Origin: Bin5 sp965200685
GTDB taxonomy: Bacteria > Chloroflexota > Anaerolineae > Caldilineales > Caldilineaceae
Direction of reading: 5' to 3'
Assembly: GCA_965200685.1 (NCBI GenBank)
Contig: OZ241379.1
Location: 1,240,001 to 1,304,000 of the forward strand
Length of the DNA stretch: 64,000 bases
Shown here: piece by piece, positions 8,889 through 17,405 of the stretch
Layout of the letters: every line of letters begins with the position of its first letter
How positions within the stretch are numbered: position 1 is the first letter of the stretch
Translations under genes and position numbers: made by a program
The notes under the pieces: model-generated
Database searches by the model: none
What the model was told of the DNA's origin: nothing
What the model saw: the letters and a program-made list of their open reading frames with translations, nothing else

Positions 8889-10328
8889 TTACTCGTGGAT
8901 ATATTCAAGACTACGTAGATGGAACAAAGCCGCCTTTGTCTTGCGCTCATTTGGAAATTGGTCTAGAGATGAAACATCATGTAGAGAATGGAAAATATTC
9001 ATAATTTCCCCATCGGCAAGACGTACTTCTACACCTATGCCTTCTTTAGTGAATGCGACTAGTGCCCGCCTACGGTCCGCTGAGATGTCTATATAACCTA
9101 TCTTGTCGGAGAAGAACAGGTCTCGCAAAGATTCAGGGGTGCTACGATTGGGAAAGATCGTGGTCTCTCGACTATCCACGAGATCGACCGCGAGCAGCCG
9201 CGATGGACCGCCAACTTCATCATAACCTTGATTATCAAACATCAGAAAGGTCGACCCTTCCAGATGCTGCACACTGTGCTGCAGTAAGAAATTCCCCCTC
9301 ACCAGCCGTTTGACGAGACCCGACTCCCTGTCAAGAATTGCGAATGCGCTTATGTTGCGTAAGGATACCACCAAGTCGCCCGGCCCAATACCCCACGTCC
9401 CCCCAGCATCATCCCCGAGTACGGAAATGAAGTTGAGATGAAGCGGGTCGCAGGAATCTGTAATATGCTGCAAAGCAGAGACAAATGGAGATGCTAGCAA
9501 GACATCTAGTAGATCGATGTGCTTGAGGAGCCGGCCATCCTCATCAATGATATGCACTGTATCTCTATATAATCTCATACAATCTCTTATCCTAATCGTC
9601 TCTCCCCTTAGCTGGAAGGAGACGGGCTCGCTACCAATCCGCATGCTAGGTACCAGTGCCGTATCATCATCCAATATCTGTGCCCAGTGATGACTATAGT
9701 CCCGTCTGAACCAGACCACATGCCCGTCTCGGTCAAGTCTGGCTACGCCAACACCATATGGGAAGGCATTTACATAATGAAAGATCACCAGCAAGTCACC
9801 ATTCGAGTATCGTGATACGCCGGATACATGAAGATCTCTGACAAAAGAGAAAATGGGAGAGAATTCATAGGGGAATTCGCCATCGTCAGCAGTTCCCTGG
9901 GCTTTCTCCAATTCATCTAGCCGCAGCGGATAGGCATGGGTAACTTCGCCTCTGCGGTTGTACTCCACTGCTAGGCATCCGCTATCTGGACAGTACTCCC
10001 TGAACTGATAGAGTCCACCGGTCCACCGAACCGGGGCGGCGAGTTCATTGCCAGCCACGAACTCGATCCGGCCCGATACAGAGTTTTCCAGCGGCATATC
10101 AGAGAAACCTATGTAAGTTTTAGTATACTTTATTCTGTCATTCTCTAACATGACATCGAGTAGAGCCTTCCCAGTCTTTATCCCGTCACTTATGATCCAA
10201 AAGGGAAACACCCGGTAGCGGCCAACAACTACTCCATAGCTAAATATCGTCAGCACTAATGCAGCTATAAACAGAAGCAATGGGAGGCTGTTCAGCCTAA
10301 CATTCAATTTTAACATGCGCTCTTTCAT
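8889..10328 (-). CDS. Membrane-anchored arylsulfotransferase-like beta-propeller protein
   Basis: 479 residues with a signal-anchor helix at about 15-34 and then a repeat-rich region outside the cell. Segments such as DPLHLNFISVL, GDLVVSLRNISAFAILD and LQHSVQHLEGSTFLMFDNQG are what the ASST family shows: DPxHxNs, a statement-like strand GDLLVSLR and a final HxxxxL..G..LLFDNG block. ASST proteins are six-bladed propellers that move sulfate between phenols, or have unknown functions in many bacteria. The catalytic His of ASST could be the one in the HLNF or HSVQH segment; I cannot verify this by eye. It is alone on the minus strand, tail to tail with the YfhO-like gene (33 bases) and divergent from the next cluster. 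Its G+C is lower than its neighbours'. Confidence 0.62.
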   Translation of the reverse strand: MKERMLKLNVRLNSLPLLLFIAALVLTIFSYGVVVGRYRVFPFWIISDGIKTGKALLDVMLENDRIKYTKTYIGFSDMPLENSVSGRIEFVAGNELAAPVRWTGGLYQFREYCPDSGCLAVEYNRRGEVTHAYPLRLDELEKAQGTADDGEFPYEFSPIFSFVRDLHVSGVSRYSNGDLLVIFHYVNAFPYGVGVARLDRDGHVVWFRRDYSHHWAQILDDDTALVPSMRIGSEPVSFQLRGETIRIRDCMRLYRDTVHIIDEDGRLLKHIDLLDVLLASPFVSALQHITDSCDPLHLNFISVLGDDAGGTWGIGPGDLVVSLRNISAFAILDRESGLVKRLVRGNFLLQHSVQHLEGSTFLMFDNQGYDEVGGPSRLLAVDLVDSRETTIFPNRSTPESLRDLFFSDKIGYIDISADRRRALVAFTKEGIGVEVRLADGEIMNIFHSLHDVSSLDQFPNERKTKAALFHLRSLEYIHE

Positions 10329-10697
10329 AGATCTTATGGTCTACTTGGCCCTATACGATGATAAAAGTGCTACTTTTGAGGCAGGATACATGCCTGCGTT
10401 GGGAGCGTATGAGCTCGTCAACACACCTACGGACCCATCTTCCGTTTGCAGTGTCATCCGGCCCGGTCAAAAAGCCGTGCATGCCTCCTGGCCTTATTCT
10501 ACTCTCTTTTTCTATTTCTGCATAACATGAGCATGAATATTAACAGAAAATGAACATTTTGGATGGATACAATCCAATCAGAAATTCGCAGTTTGTCAAG
10601 AGGAAAATCGTTTTGTTATTCTAATAGCGAAAGCAAAGCCCAAGTCATTGCTTTTGCTCAAATTTCGATCTGTGACGGAATCGTTAGGAGGGAACAG
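10329..10697. other. AT-richer divergent intergenic region
   Basis: About 370 bases between the ASST-like gene (minus) and the glycosidase-like gene (plus). It must hold both promoters. A 71-codon open frame at 10315-10530 overlaps the ASST start, has no ribosome site and is not protein-like, so I do not call it. TTGTCA at about 10596 with a T-rich region 17 bases on is a weak promoter candidate for the plus-strand genes. AGGAGG for the next gene is at 10686-10691. I see no RNA structure of note. Confidence 0.4.
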
Positions 10698-12248
10698 ATG
10701 GAATCGTCGCCAGGAAAGCAATTGTTCATTGACGACTACTTCATTGAGTCTTTGGACAGCGCGCGCCGGGTACTTAACCGGCCCCAGAAACTTACGCCGG
10801 ATGCACCACTGCCGATCCACTTTGACCGGCCTTGGGAGTCCCAAGGCGCACAGCCGGGCCGGGTTATCTATGACGAACACAAGCGGCTCTTCCGGCTATA
10901 CTACCGGACCTGGACCGGGGAGCGCAATCTGTTGTGCGTGCTTGATTCAAGCGATGGGCTTACCTGGGAACGGCCAGAACTGGGGTTGGTGGAGATCGAT
11001 GGCTCAACGCGCAACAACATCACCAACGCTTCTGTACAGCATCTGTCCATGATCTGGGATCCCTATGAACAAGATGAAACCTACCGCTGGAAGCAGATCG
11101 ATAACCAGCCCACGGGCAGAAGCGCATCAGGCGAATCCCGCTGGCTGGCCCGTTACTCGGAAGATGGCTATCGCTGGCATCTCTATCCGGACAGCAGGCA
11201 TAGCGACCAGAAGATGCTCTTTAACTTCGGTTCCCCCGCAGAGACCTTTGGCGGGGTGGCCGACCCTAACGCGCGCTACATTCACTACTCCCAGCGAGGT
11301 TCCAACCGGCGCACCCGAGTACTGGGGAGGCGGGACAGCCAGGACTTCTTGAACTGGTCCGGCCTACGCACGGTGATCGACCAAGACTTGCTGGACCCCC
11401 CAGGCACCGAATTTTATGCGGCCGGTTTTGATCCGGCCAATCGCACCGATGGCGGGTTACACATTTTGATGCTACATACCTTTATGACAGACTTGAGCGA
11501 ACCCTATGGCATTGCCGAAGCAGAACACTATTGGGGTGCCGGCGAGACCGGCTCAGCCGCGCTGCCGGCCCGCATTGACGGCTTTGTCGAGACCCAATTG
11601 GCGGTGAGTCGCGATACCTTTTCCTGGCAGCGTTTGCGGGAACCTTTTATCCCCCGAGGGGAAGCGGGTGCCTGGGACTGGGGCATGGTGTACACAGATG
11701 GACCGGTCCTGCACGACAATCAGCTTTGGTTTTTCTATATGGCCGGGAATCTGACCCACAATGGCCGCAGCGCGCAGTTATGGCAAAAGCCCTACACAAC
11801 GCCCAACCGCCGCGGCAAAGGTGTGGCTGTGCTACGTCCCGACGGTTATGTCAGCGTGGAAGCCGCCTCCTATGCAGCGGGCATACTCACGACCCATCGC
11901 TTTCGCCAAGAAAATGGCGGCCAGGTACTGGTGAATGTGGACGCTAGGGCCGGCGAACTACATTACGAACTGCTTGAAGATACCGGAGAGCCGATTCCAG
12001 GGTATACGGTCGCCGAGTGCGATCCAATTCGCGAGGATACGCTGGCCCAAGTTCTCTCTTGGAACGGCAGGCCGGGTTGGCCACAGGTCGGCGCGAAACG
12101 CCGCGCACGCTATCCCAACCTAGCCCAGTCAGAATTTTATGTGAAGCTGCGTTTTTACCTGGCCCCAGGGACTAAGCTCTATTCCCTGACCATTGACCCG
12201 CCGCAGGTAACGGAATGGCAGGTGCAGGTCAAGAGCCGGCTTGACTAG
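10698..12248 (+). CDS. GH32/GH43-like five-bladed propeller protein (glycosidase-like)
   Basis: 516 residues, cytoplasmic (no signal peptide). The opening LFIDDYFIESLDSARRVLNRP is the standard start of a large group of propeller proteins from Chloroflexota, Planctomycetes and others, usually annotated as glycosyl hydrolase family 32/43-like. Further typical segments are DEHKRLFRLYYRTW, SSDGLTWERPELGLVE, WDPYEQDETYRWK, ARYSEDGYRWHLYPDS and SRDTFSWQRLREPFIPRGEAGAWDWG. No member of this group that I know of has a well-defined substrate, so activity is inferred only from the fold. The ATG at 10698 has a strong AGGAGG 6 bases upstream; the open frame extends 45 codons further but has no comparable site. 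First gene of a co-directional set ending at 15204. Confidence 0.75.
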   Translation: MESSPGKQLFIDDYFIESLDSARRVLNRPQKLTPDAPLPIHFDRPWESQGAQPGRVIYDEHKRLFRLYYRTWTGERNLLCVLDSSDGLTWERPELGLVEIDGSTRNNITNASVQHLSMIWDPYEQDETYRWKQIDNQPTGRSASGESRWLARYSEDGYRWHLYPDSRHSDQKMLFNFGSPAETFGGVADPNARYIHYSQRGSNRRTRVLGRRDSQDFLNWSGLRTVIDQDLLDPPGTEFYAAGFDPANRTDGGLHILMLHTFMTDLSEPYGIAEAEHYWGAGETGSAALPARIDGFVETQLAVSRDTFSWQRLREPFIPRGEAGAWDWGMVYTDGPVLHDNQLWFFYMAGNLTHNGRSAQLWQKPYTTPNRRGKGVAVLRPDGYVSVEAASYAAGILTTHRFRQENGGQVLVNVDARAGELHYELLEDTGEPIPGYTVAECDPIREDTLAQVLSWNGRPGWPQVGAKRRARYPNLAQSEFYVKLRFYLAPGTKLYSLTIDPPQVTEWQVQVKSRLD

Positions 12249-12359
12249 GATGGAACACATTACGCGCAAGGCGATGTCAAGGAACTTGTGGCAGAATGTT
12301 CCACTGCGTGAATACATCTTGAAACACCTTTTTATGAATGAGTGCATTAGGAGAATAAA

Positions 12360-13148
12360 ATGCTCGCTACACTGACCGCTGAACAATGGCATCAATATGA
12401 ATCCCAAGGTTATCTGCGCTTGGGCAAAGTATTGACGGACGAAGAATTGGCTACCCTACAGCAACGGATTGACGACATCATGCTAGGCCGCGCGCACCTA
12501 GACTATGATCGGATGCTCATGCAGCTCGACAGGGAACCTGGGACAGGCAGACCAGGTCCTCAGAGCAAAGGCCACAAGGGCGCAACCCTCAGCTACCGCA
12601 AAATCCAGAATCTGGAGTACGATCCCTACTTCCTATCCTACATGCGGAAACCGCTCTTCCGTCACATCTGCGCGCGGGTGTATGGGGCCGACAACGCGGT
12701 TGCCTGCTATCGGGCCATGTTTATGAACAAACCTGCTCGCGAAGGGACGCCCCTCGTCTGGCATCAGGACCGCTGGACAGCACTGGACCGAGACCCTCTG
12801 ATCACCATCTGGACCGCCTTAGATCCAGCCACTGTAGAGAACGGCTGTGTGCAGATCGTGCCAAGAGCACACCACACCCTGATCAACCCTTCCAATGGAT
12901 CCGGTTTTCTGACCGATGAACAGAGCGCAGAACTATTACACGATGCGGAAGTAGTCTCTCTGGAACTGGCAGCCGGGGAAAGTGTCTTGCTCCATAATCA
13001 CCTACCCCACAGCTCCGATATCAACAATACAGACATACCCCGCCGGGCCTTTAGTGCCTGCTATATGGACGCGGCAACGAAGGAGAAAAATGGTCAGATC
13101 TTCTCCGTGATTTTTGGCCTCGGTGCCTTGGATCTAGAACAAGTCTAA
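12360..13148 (+). CDS. Phytanoyl-CoA dioxygenase (PhyH) family protein
   Basis: Non-haem Fe(II)/2-oxoglutarate oxygenase of 262 residues. The iron triad is visible: His135 and Asp137 in VWHQDRW and His217 in LPHSS, with the 2-oxoglutarate-binding Arg in the IPRRAFS segment. The N-terminal part is a standard PhyH start (LTAEQWHQYESQGYLRL). Family members hydroxylate small molecules, often in secondary or compatible-solute metabolism; the substrate here is unknown. AGGAGA precedes the ATG at good spacing. It lies 111 bases after the glycosidase-like gene and 77 before the nitrilase gene, in the same direction. Confidence 0.85.
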   Translation: MLATLTAEQWHQYESQGYLRLGKVLTDEELATLQQRIDDIMLGRAHLDYDRMLMQLDREPGTGRPGPQSKGHKGATLSYRKIQNLEYDPYFLSYMRKPLFRHICARVYGADNAVACYRAMFMNKPAREGTPLVWHQDRWTALDRDPLITIWTALDPATVENGCVQIVPRAHHTLINPSNGSGFLTDEQSAELLHDAEVVSLELAAGESVLLHNHLPHSSDINNTDIPRRAFSACYMDAATKEKNGQIFSVIFGLGALDLEQV

Positions 13149-13225
13149 CCGGCAGGCATTACACAGTTCAACCTGCCATTTATCAGGAACCTGACAGAGG
13201 ATGCGTCTGAGTAAGGAGAATCTCC

Positions 13226-14065
13226 ATGTATGAAAGCGTAGAGGTTGCGGCAATTTCCTTTAAGCCAGCCAAATGGGACAAGGCTGCCAATGCGGAGAGG
13301 ATGGAAGCCCTGTTCGTGCAGGCAGCGGAGAAGCGTCCTCAACTGATTGTAACGACAGAGGGAGCTCTTGAAGGGTATGTAGTGATGGATGTCATAGAGG
13401 GCCGGGCCGCGGCCGAGGCCTTGCTCGCTGTGGCAGAGCCGATTGATGGCCCTTACATTCGCCGCTTTCAGAAGCTGGCCAGATCGCTCAATACCTGTCT
13501 AGCCTTTGGATTCGCGGAGCGGATAGGTGATGAAGCCTACAATTGTGCTCTTTTTCTCGATCAACAGGGCGAAATTTGCGGCAGATATCACAAGGTACAG
13601 TTGGCAGAAGGCACGCATCCATCATGGTACTTTAACCGGGTAGGCACTAGGCTGCGCGCCTTTGATACCCCGCTCGGCCGCGCCGGATTTGTCATCTGCA
13701 ACGACCGCTGGAATCCAGAGATCGTGCGTACACTTGTCCTTGATGGCGCGCGCATAATTCTCATCCCCTCCTATGGTGACAAAAGCAAACGCCAGAATCA
13801 AGCTGTGTTGGCTAGAGCGCGGGAAAATGGGGTGCCTATCGTGGAAGCCAATGTAGGCATGAACCTGATGATCAGCAAAGGTGAAATCTGTGCCTATCAG
13901 TGGGGAAATGATCAGATCACCTACGGCGTTGTAGAGATACCGTTAGCCCCCAGCACGGCGATAGCCCGCCAAGCCGAGCAAGCCTACCGAGAGGCCCAAC
14001 CTTCTGAAATGGAACAACGCTACCAAAAGACAGCTGCCCGAATCAACCAAGCAGCGATCTCTTGA
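13226..14065 (+). CDS. Carbon-nitrogen hydrolase (nitrilase superfamily)
   Basis: 279 residues with the Glu-Lys-Cys triad of the nitrilase fold: Glu45 (TTEGALEG), Lys123 (GRYHKVQL) and nucleophile Cys158 (FVICNDRW). The CNDRW motif points to an amidase or carbamoylase-like subgroup rather than a true nitrilase; the substrate is not predictable. AAGGAG lies 8 bases before the ATG. The stop codon overlaps a possible TTG of the next gene (TTGA), though that gene more likely starts at 14107. Gene order with PhyH and the glycosidase-like gene suggests a small catabolic or tailoring pathway. Confidence 0.84.
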   Translation: MYESVEVAAISFKPAKWDKAANAERMEALFVQAAEKRPQLIVTTEGALEGYVVMDVIEGRAAAEALLAVAEPIDGPYIRRFQKLARSLNTCLAFGFAERIGDEAYNCALFLDQQGEICGRYHKVQLAEGTHPSWYFNRVGTRLRAFDTPLGRAGFVICNDRWNPEIVRTLVLDGARIILIPSYGDKSKRQNQAVLARARENGVPIVEANVGMNLMISKGEICAYQWGNDQITYGVVEIPLAPSTAIARQAEQAYREAQPSEMEQRYQKTAARINQAAIS

Positions 14066-14106
14066 AAGTCAAGACAAACTCCGTCAATCTGCCCGAGAGG
14101 TTCCAT

Positions 14107-15204
14107 ATGGCAACCAAACTGCACATCAGCTTTATTTTATCCTCTTTGTGGCTTTCTGGGGGTATGCGGGATATTGTCGAATATGCCAATGGTCTGACAG
14201 CCAAAGGACATCAGATCTCCCTTGTAACCCCCAAGGGAACGGTAGACCCGGATATGGTCAAAGAGATTGATCGAAACGTACATACAGTACAAGCAAGATT
14301 GCTAGGAACTTCATCAATGGGTATGCTGAAGAAAGTTGCCCTCTCTTGGTCCTTGGCGCGTGCGCTCCCCCCTTCTGATGTGATCATCTCGACCCATACG
14401 CCCACCACCCCGGCCGGCTGGCTGGCTCACCGCCTCCAACCAAATGCCCACTTGATCTGGTTTTACCAAGATTACCGGGAAATGTTCATCAACCGCCCTA
14501 TGGAAGATTGGCTGGTTCGCAATGCCTTACGTTGGCACAAATGCGCCTTGGTTCTCTCAGAGTTTTCCCGTCAAGAATTACGCTCATTTGTTCCGAACGA
14601 TGTACGGGTGGTCGGCTTAGGGTTAAGCCATGCTGAAGACTTTCGGCCCTTACCTGTGCAAGAATGCCGAGAGGATGAAAAAGACCGGCGCACGATTCTC
14701 TATTTAGGTGATATGCGCCCACGTAAAGGGCTCTATGACTTTCTGGCCGCGGCCGAGATCGTTTACAAGAAATTCCCGGATATCTTCCTGTGGATCGTTT
14801 CCAAGGAGGAATGCCAGATCAAGGCCGATGTGCCGTTCCAATATATCTATCGTCCTGCCCGGGCTGATCTGGCCCGCCTATACGCCACTTGTGATCTATT
14901 CGTCTCCGCCTCTTGGTGGGAGTCGTTTGGTATACCACCGCTAGAGGCCATGGCCTGCGGCGCGCCCGTGGTGATGACCGATTCACGCGGGGGACGCGAA
15001 TATGCGCGGCCAGATCAAAACTGTTTGATGACCCCCATTCGCGACCCTGCCGCATTAGCCCAAGCCATGATAGAACTCCTACAGAACCCGGACCTCGCGA
15101 CGTCCTTTCGCCTGAACGGGCCGCGGACTGCGGCGCGCTTTACCTGGGAAGCCGCGGTGACACGCTTTGAAAAAGCCTTGATGAGTCTCAACCAAGACGA
15201 ATAG
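14107..15204 (+). CDS. Glycosyltransferase family 4 (GT-B)
   Basis: 365 residues, a retaining GT-B transferase likely using a nucleotide sugar and a membrane-proximal acceptor. The N-terminal Rossmann part begins HISFILSSLWLSGGMRDIVEY with the usual Gly-rich acceptor loop; the C-terminal part has RTILYLGDMRPRKG (near 200) and the donor-binding signature FVSASWWESFGIPPLEAMACG, split here by wording only, with the E-x7-E glutamates in ESFGIPPLE. The ATG at 14107 has GAGAGG 6 bases upstream; an upstream TTG at 14062 is less likely. Last gene of the set that starts at 10698. Confidence 0.88.
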   Translation: MATKLHISFILSSLWLSGGMRDIVEYANGLTAKGHQISLVTPKGTVDPDMVKEIDRNVHTVQARLLGTSSMGMLKKVALSWSLARALPPSDVIISTHTPTTPAGWLAHRLQPNAHLIWFYQDYREMFINRPMEDWLVRNALRWHKCALVLSEFSRQELRSFVPNDVRVVGLGLSHAEDFRPLPVQECREDEKDRRTILYLGDMRPRKGLYDFLAAAEIVYKKFPDIFLWIVSKEECQIKADVPFQYIYRPARADLARLYATCDLFVSASWWESFGIPPLEAMACGAPVVMTDSRGGREYARPDQNCLMTPIRDPAALAQAMIELLQNPDLATSFRLNGPRTAARFTWEAAVTRFEKALMSLNQDE

Positions 15205-15236
15205 AAGGCTTATGATCTTGATTTAGCTAGGGGTAG

Positions 15237-15755
15237 TTATTCGGGGAGAGGCAGGTCCGCGTATTCAAGACGACCGAGGTCAATGACTTCACCGGCTACC
15301 ACTTCAAAGAGGAGCGTGTATGAGGAATCTGCCTCATGCAGGAGGTATTGATTCACGACAAGATCAAGGACCAATCCATAGCGTCCGGGTTTGATCTCCT
15401 CAAAGACAAAACGTCCGTTGGAATCTGTGTAGGAAACCGGGGCTAGCTGTGCATCGTAGGAAACGAAACGCTCAGCACCTTTATCATCAACTAACGATTC
15501 GCCGAGTGCCATTTTTATGTCGGTCACTGGTTGAACGCCAGTCTCTGTCTGCAGCAGAAGTACACCGGTCACAGCACCTGTAGCTACTGTGGTTTTGAGG
15601 TCCTCACTATCGAATACAAAGGGGGTCGGTAGTATGGACACCATCTCAACGGTAGGAACAGGCGAAGATATCTGCAGGGCAGCAGGTAGGGCGACTTCGC
15701 TATTGCACCCTGTGAGGAGGGCCGCAAGCAGAAGAATGTACCCTTGTCGTTTCAT
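15237..15755 (-). CDS. Lipoprotein with a carboxypeptidase-regulatory-like domain
   Basis: 172 residues. The signal ends in a lipobox LLTGC (Cys17), so it should be lipid-anchored at the outer face of the membrane. The body has a short proline/valine stalk and then an Ig-like fold with NGRFVFEEIKPGRYGLVLDL, the transthyretin-like/CarboxypepD_reg pattern of a surface-exposed spacer. The ATG at 15755 has AAGG upstream; a GTG two codons earlier is less likely. Function unknown. It lies downstream of the surface repeat protein, separated by a strong hairpin. Confidence 0.68.
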   Translation of the reverse strand: MKRQGYILLLAALLTGCNSEVALPAALQISSPVPTVEMVSILPTPFVFDSEDLKTTVATGAVTGVLLLQTETGVQPVTDIKMALGESLVDDKGAERFVSYDAQLAPVSYTDSNGRFVFEEIKPGRYGLVLDLVVNQYLLHEADSSYTLLFEVVAGEVIDLGRLEYADLPLPE

Positions 15756-15802
15756 GATCACCTTCTTAAACCATAGTTGAATTGTTCGAGCCTATATACT
15801 AT

Positions 15803-15834
15803 AGAGAGGAATGGCAGTTGTGCCATTCCTCTCT
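15803..15834 (-). terminator. Perfect 14-bp hairpin between surface protein and lipoprotein
   Basis: Arms 15803-15816 and 15821-15834 pair perfectly around a GTTG loop (CAAC on the minus strand). It lies 57 bases after the stop of the surface protein and 48 before the lipoprotein start. There is no T-run in either direction, so it could be a Rho-linked end, an mRNA 3'-stabilising stem or an attenuating stem within an operon. Confidence 0.6.
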
Positions 15835-15890
15835 GCGGACTCTCTTTACGCACGAACGACTAGCCCGTTCGTGGAACGAATGATCCTGTC

Positions 15891-17195
15891 CTAGTTGAAC
15901 CCTTCATAGACCAAGAACAGGTCAGTGCCTTGGCCGGGATTGAACTCATTGACCACACCCACAATATTGGCACCCGCTGTGCAGGTGGCGGAACCAACAT
16001 AGCGGGGAGCGAGTTGGTTGTTCTGGTTGTGAGCAAAGGCTGCACCGGCCGCCAAATTCTGGCTAACGGTGACACTGCTGTTGGTGAAGGTGCAGTTCAC
16101 AGTCGTGGCTTCGGAACTCACGTTCATGATGCTGAAGCCGGTGAAGTAACCGGAATTGCGGTCCATGATCAGCGGCATCTTTACGGTCGTGGAAGCTTCG
16201 GCCGGGTTAAAGCCACTGTATGCTTCCAACAAGGAGCCAGAAAGCTGGTTGACAATGGCTGCCAAAGGATGGTTGCCAGTGTTGCCCGTAACACGCGCGG
16301 AACCCACGAACCTACCACCGCCACAGATACCGCTATCCGTGAAAGCAGCAAAGGCAAAGGTCGCCGACGCATTGGCCCCGATGCTCTGGGTCTCGGTGCA
16401 GGAAGGAGCATCAGGGGACGTATAGGTTACAGTAACATCGGTGGAGGTACTGCCCGTGTTCTGGATCTGGATACCTGTTCTAAAGCCGGCATTGTTGGCA
16501 TTGATCAAAGGCATCACAGGGTTGGTGGAACCGCCGGTAAAGCCGTTGTACGCCGCGATGGACGAACCACTTTCCTGGACAACCACGGCCACAACAGGCT
16601 GGTCACTGCTGATAGAGGCGGAGAAGACAGCAAGATTGTGATTTTCTGCCGCTTGATTGAAGACGCGGGCAGCACCGACCGGAATGCTGCCACTCGCAGA
16701 TGTGCCATCACTGTAGGACACTGTCACTGCTGCGGTCGCAGAACCGGCATTCTGTAGGCTGAACCAGCTATTGTACCCGCTATTGTTCTTCATCAGCAAG
16801 GGCAGGCTCACGGATGTACTGCCGGCATTGCTGCCCACGTAGGCAGCACCAGCCGCAAAGCCATTCTTCAGGACGTTGCTAATCGCGGCCAGGGGCTTGT
16901 CCGAGCTGATGACAGCTGCACCACTGAAGCCCGAACTCACCGGCAAGCTCGTGCCGAAATATGTCTTTGAACCATTGCCAGGAATCGTATCAGACGTTTG
17001 GTTTGCTGTGCTGCCATCTTGGTTGTAGAACGTTAGGGTGACCGCGGCTGGGCCAGCGTCTAGGTTCTGCACTTGAATACCTGACGTGTACCCCTGGCCC
17101 TGGGCGTAGGTGACTGATGGGTTGACACCCGCGGCAAAGACCAAGGCCAATGCCACAGCGACAACGACAAACAGTCGTAATGATTTTTGTTTCAT
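15891..17195 (-). CDS. Secreted protein with four tandem ~90-residue beta domains
   Basis: 434 residues with a cleavable signal peptide (1 to about 31, ending TYAQG). The mature part is made of four repeats at about 34-122, 137-219, 235-330 and 347-434. Each has the plan aromatic-x-(S/T)G(I/F)-x-(V/I)QN near its start, a central V-T-x-S/T-Y strand, a middle SSD-P-(L/V)-A or similar, and ends near AYxGF. Repeats 3 and 4 carry Cys pairs (266/291 and 368/405) that may form disulfides. The product would be exported and rich in Ser, Thr, Gly and Asn, like a surface or adhesion protein. I do not recognise a named family. The ATG at 17195 has AAAGGAG upstream; the longer open frame to 17312 would start at the predicted mRNA start and lacks a ribosome site. 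Confidence 0.72.
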   Translation of the reverse strand: MKQKSLRLFVVVAVALALVFAAGVNPSVTYAQGQGYTSGIQVQNLDAGPAAVTLTFYNQDGSTANQTSDTIPGNGSKTYFGTSLPVSSGFSGAAVISSDKPLAAISNVLKNGFAAGAAYVGSNAGSTSVSLPLLMKNNSGYNSWFSLQNAGSATAAVTVSYSDGTSASGSIPVGAARVFNQAAENHNLAVFSASISSDQPVVAVVVQESGSSIAAYNGFTGGSTNPVMPLINANNAGFRTGIQIQNTGSTSTDVTVTYTSPDAPSCTETQSIGANASATFAFAAFTDSGICGGGRFVGSARVTGNTGNHPLAAIVNQLSGSLLEAYSGFNPAEASTTVKMPLIMDRNSGYFTGFSIMNVSSEATTVNCTFTNSSVTVSQNLAAGAAFAHNQNNQLAPRYVGSATCTAGANIVGVVNEFNPGQGTDLFLVYEGFN

Positions 17196-17319
17196 TGCTG
17201 CTTGACTCCTTTGGTTAAGAACTTTGGAAGACGCATCTTCCGAGGGATAATGATAAATAATGAATCTGGACATCACACCATGCTTATGCCGCATGGCAAG
17301 CACCATCTTCACAAAGGCT

Positions 17320-17348
17320 AGTATAGTTGCAGGATGTCATCTCGTCAA
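17320..17348 (-). promoter_or_regulatory. Sigma70-type promoter of the surface repeat protein
   Basis: TTGACG (minus strand of 17343-17348), 17-base spacer, TATACT (minus strand of 17320-17325). It would start transcription near 17312 and give a leader of about 115 bases. Confidence 0.7.
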
Positions 17349-17382
17349 TACCATATAGGTAGTAATTTCAGCCATGAAGCTA

Positions 17383-17398
17383 TACCCCATTGGGGGTA
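17383..17398 (-). terminator. Short hairpin after the flippase-like gene
   Basis: TACCCC (17383-17388) pairs with GGGGTA (17393-17398) just after the stop of the 17406-18332 gene. There is no clear T-run. A weak terminator call. Confidence 0.35.
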
Positions 17399-17405
17399 GT
17401 AGGCG

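Noticed and set aside
10315..10530. 71-codon open frame between the ASST-like gene and the propeller gene
   Set aside because: No ribosome site, overlaps the ASST start, no similarity pattern.
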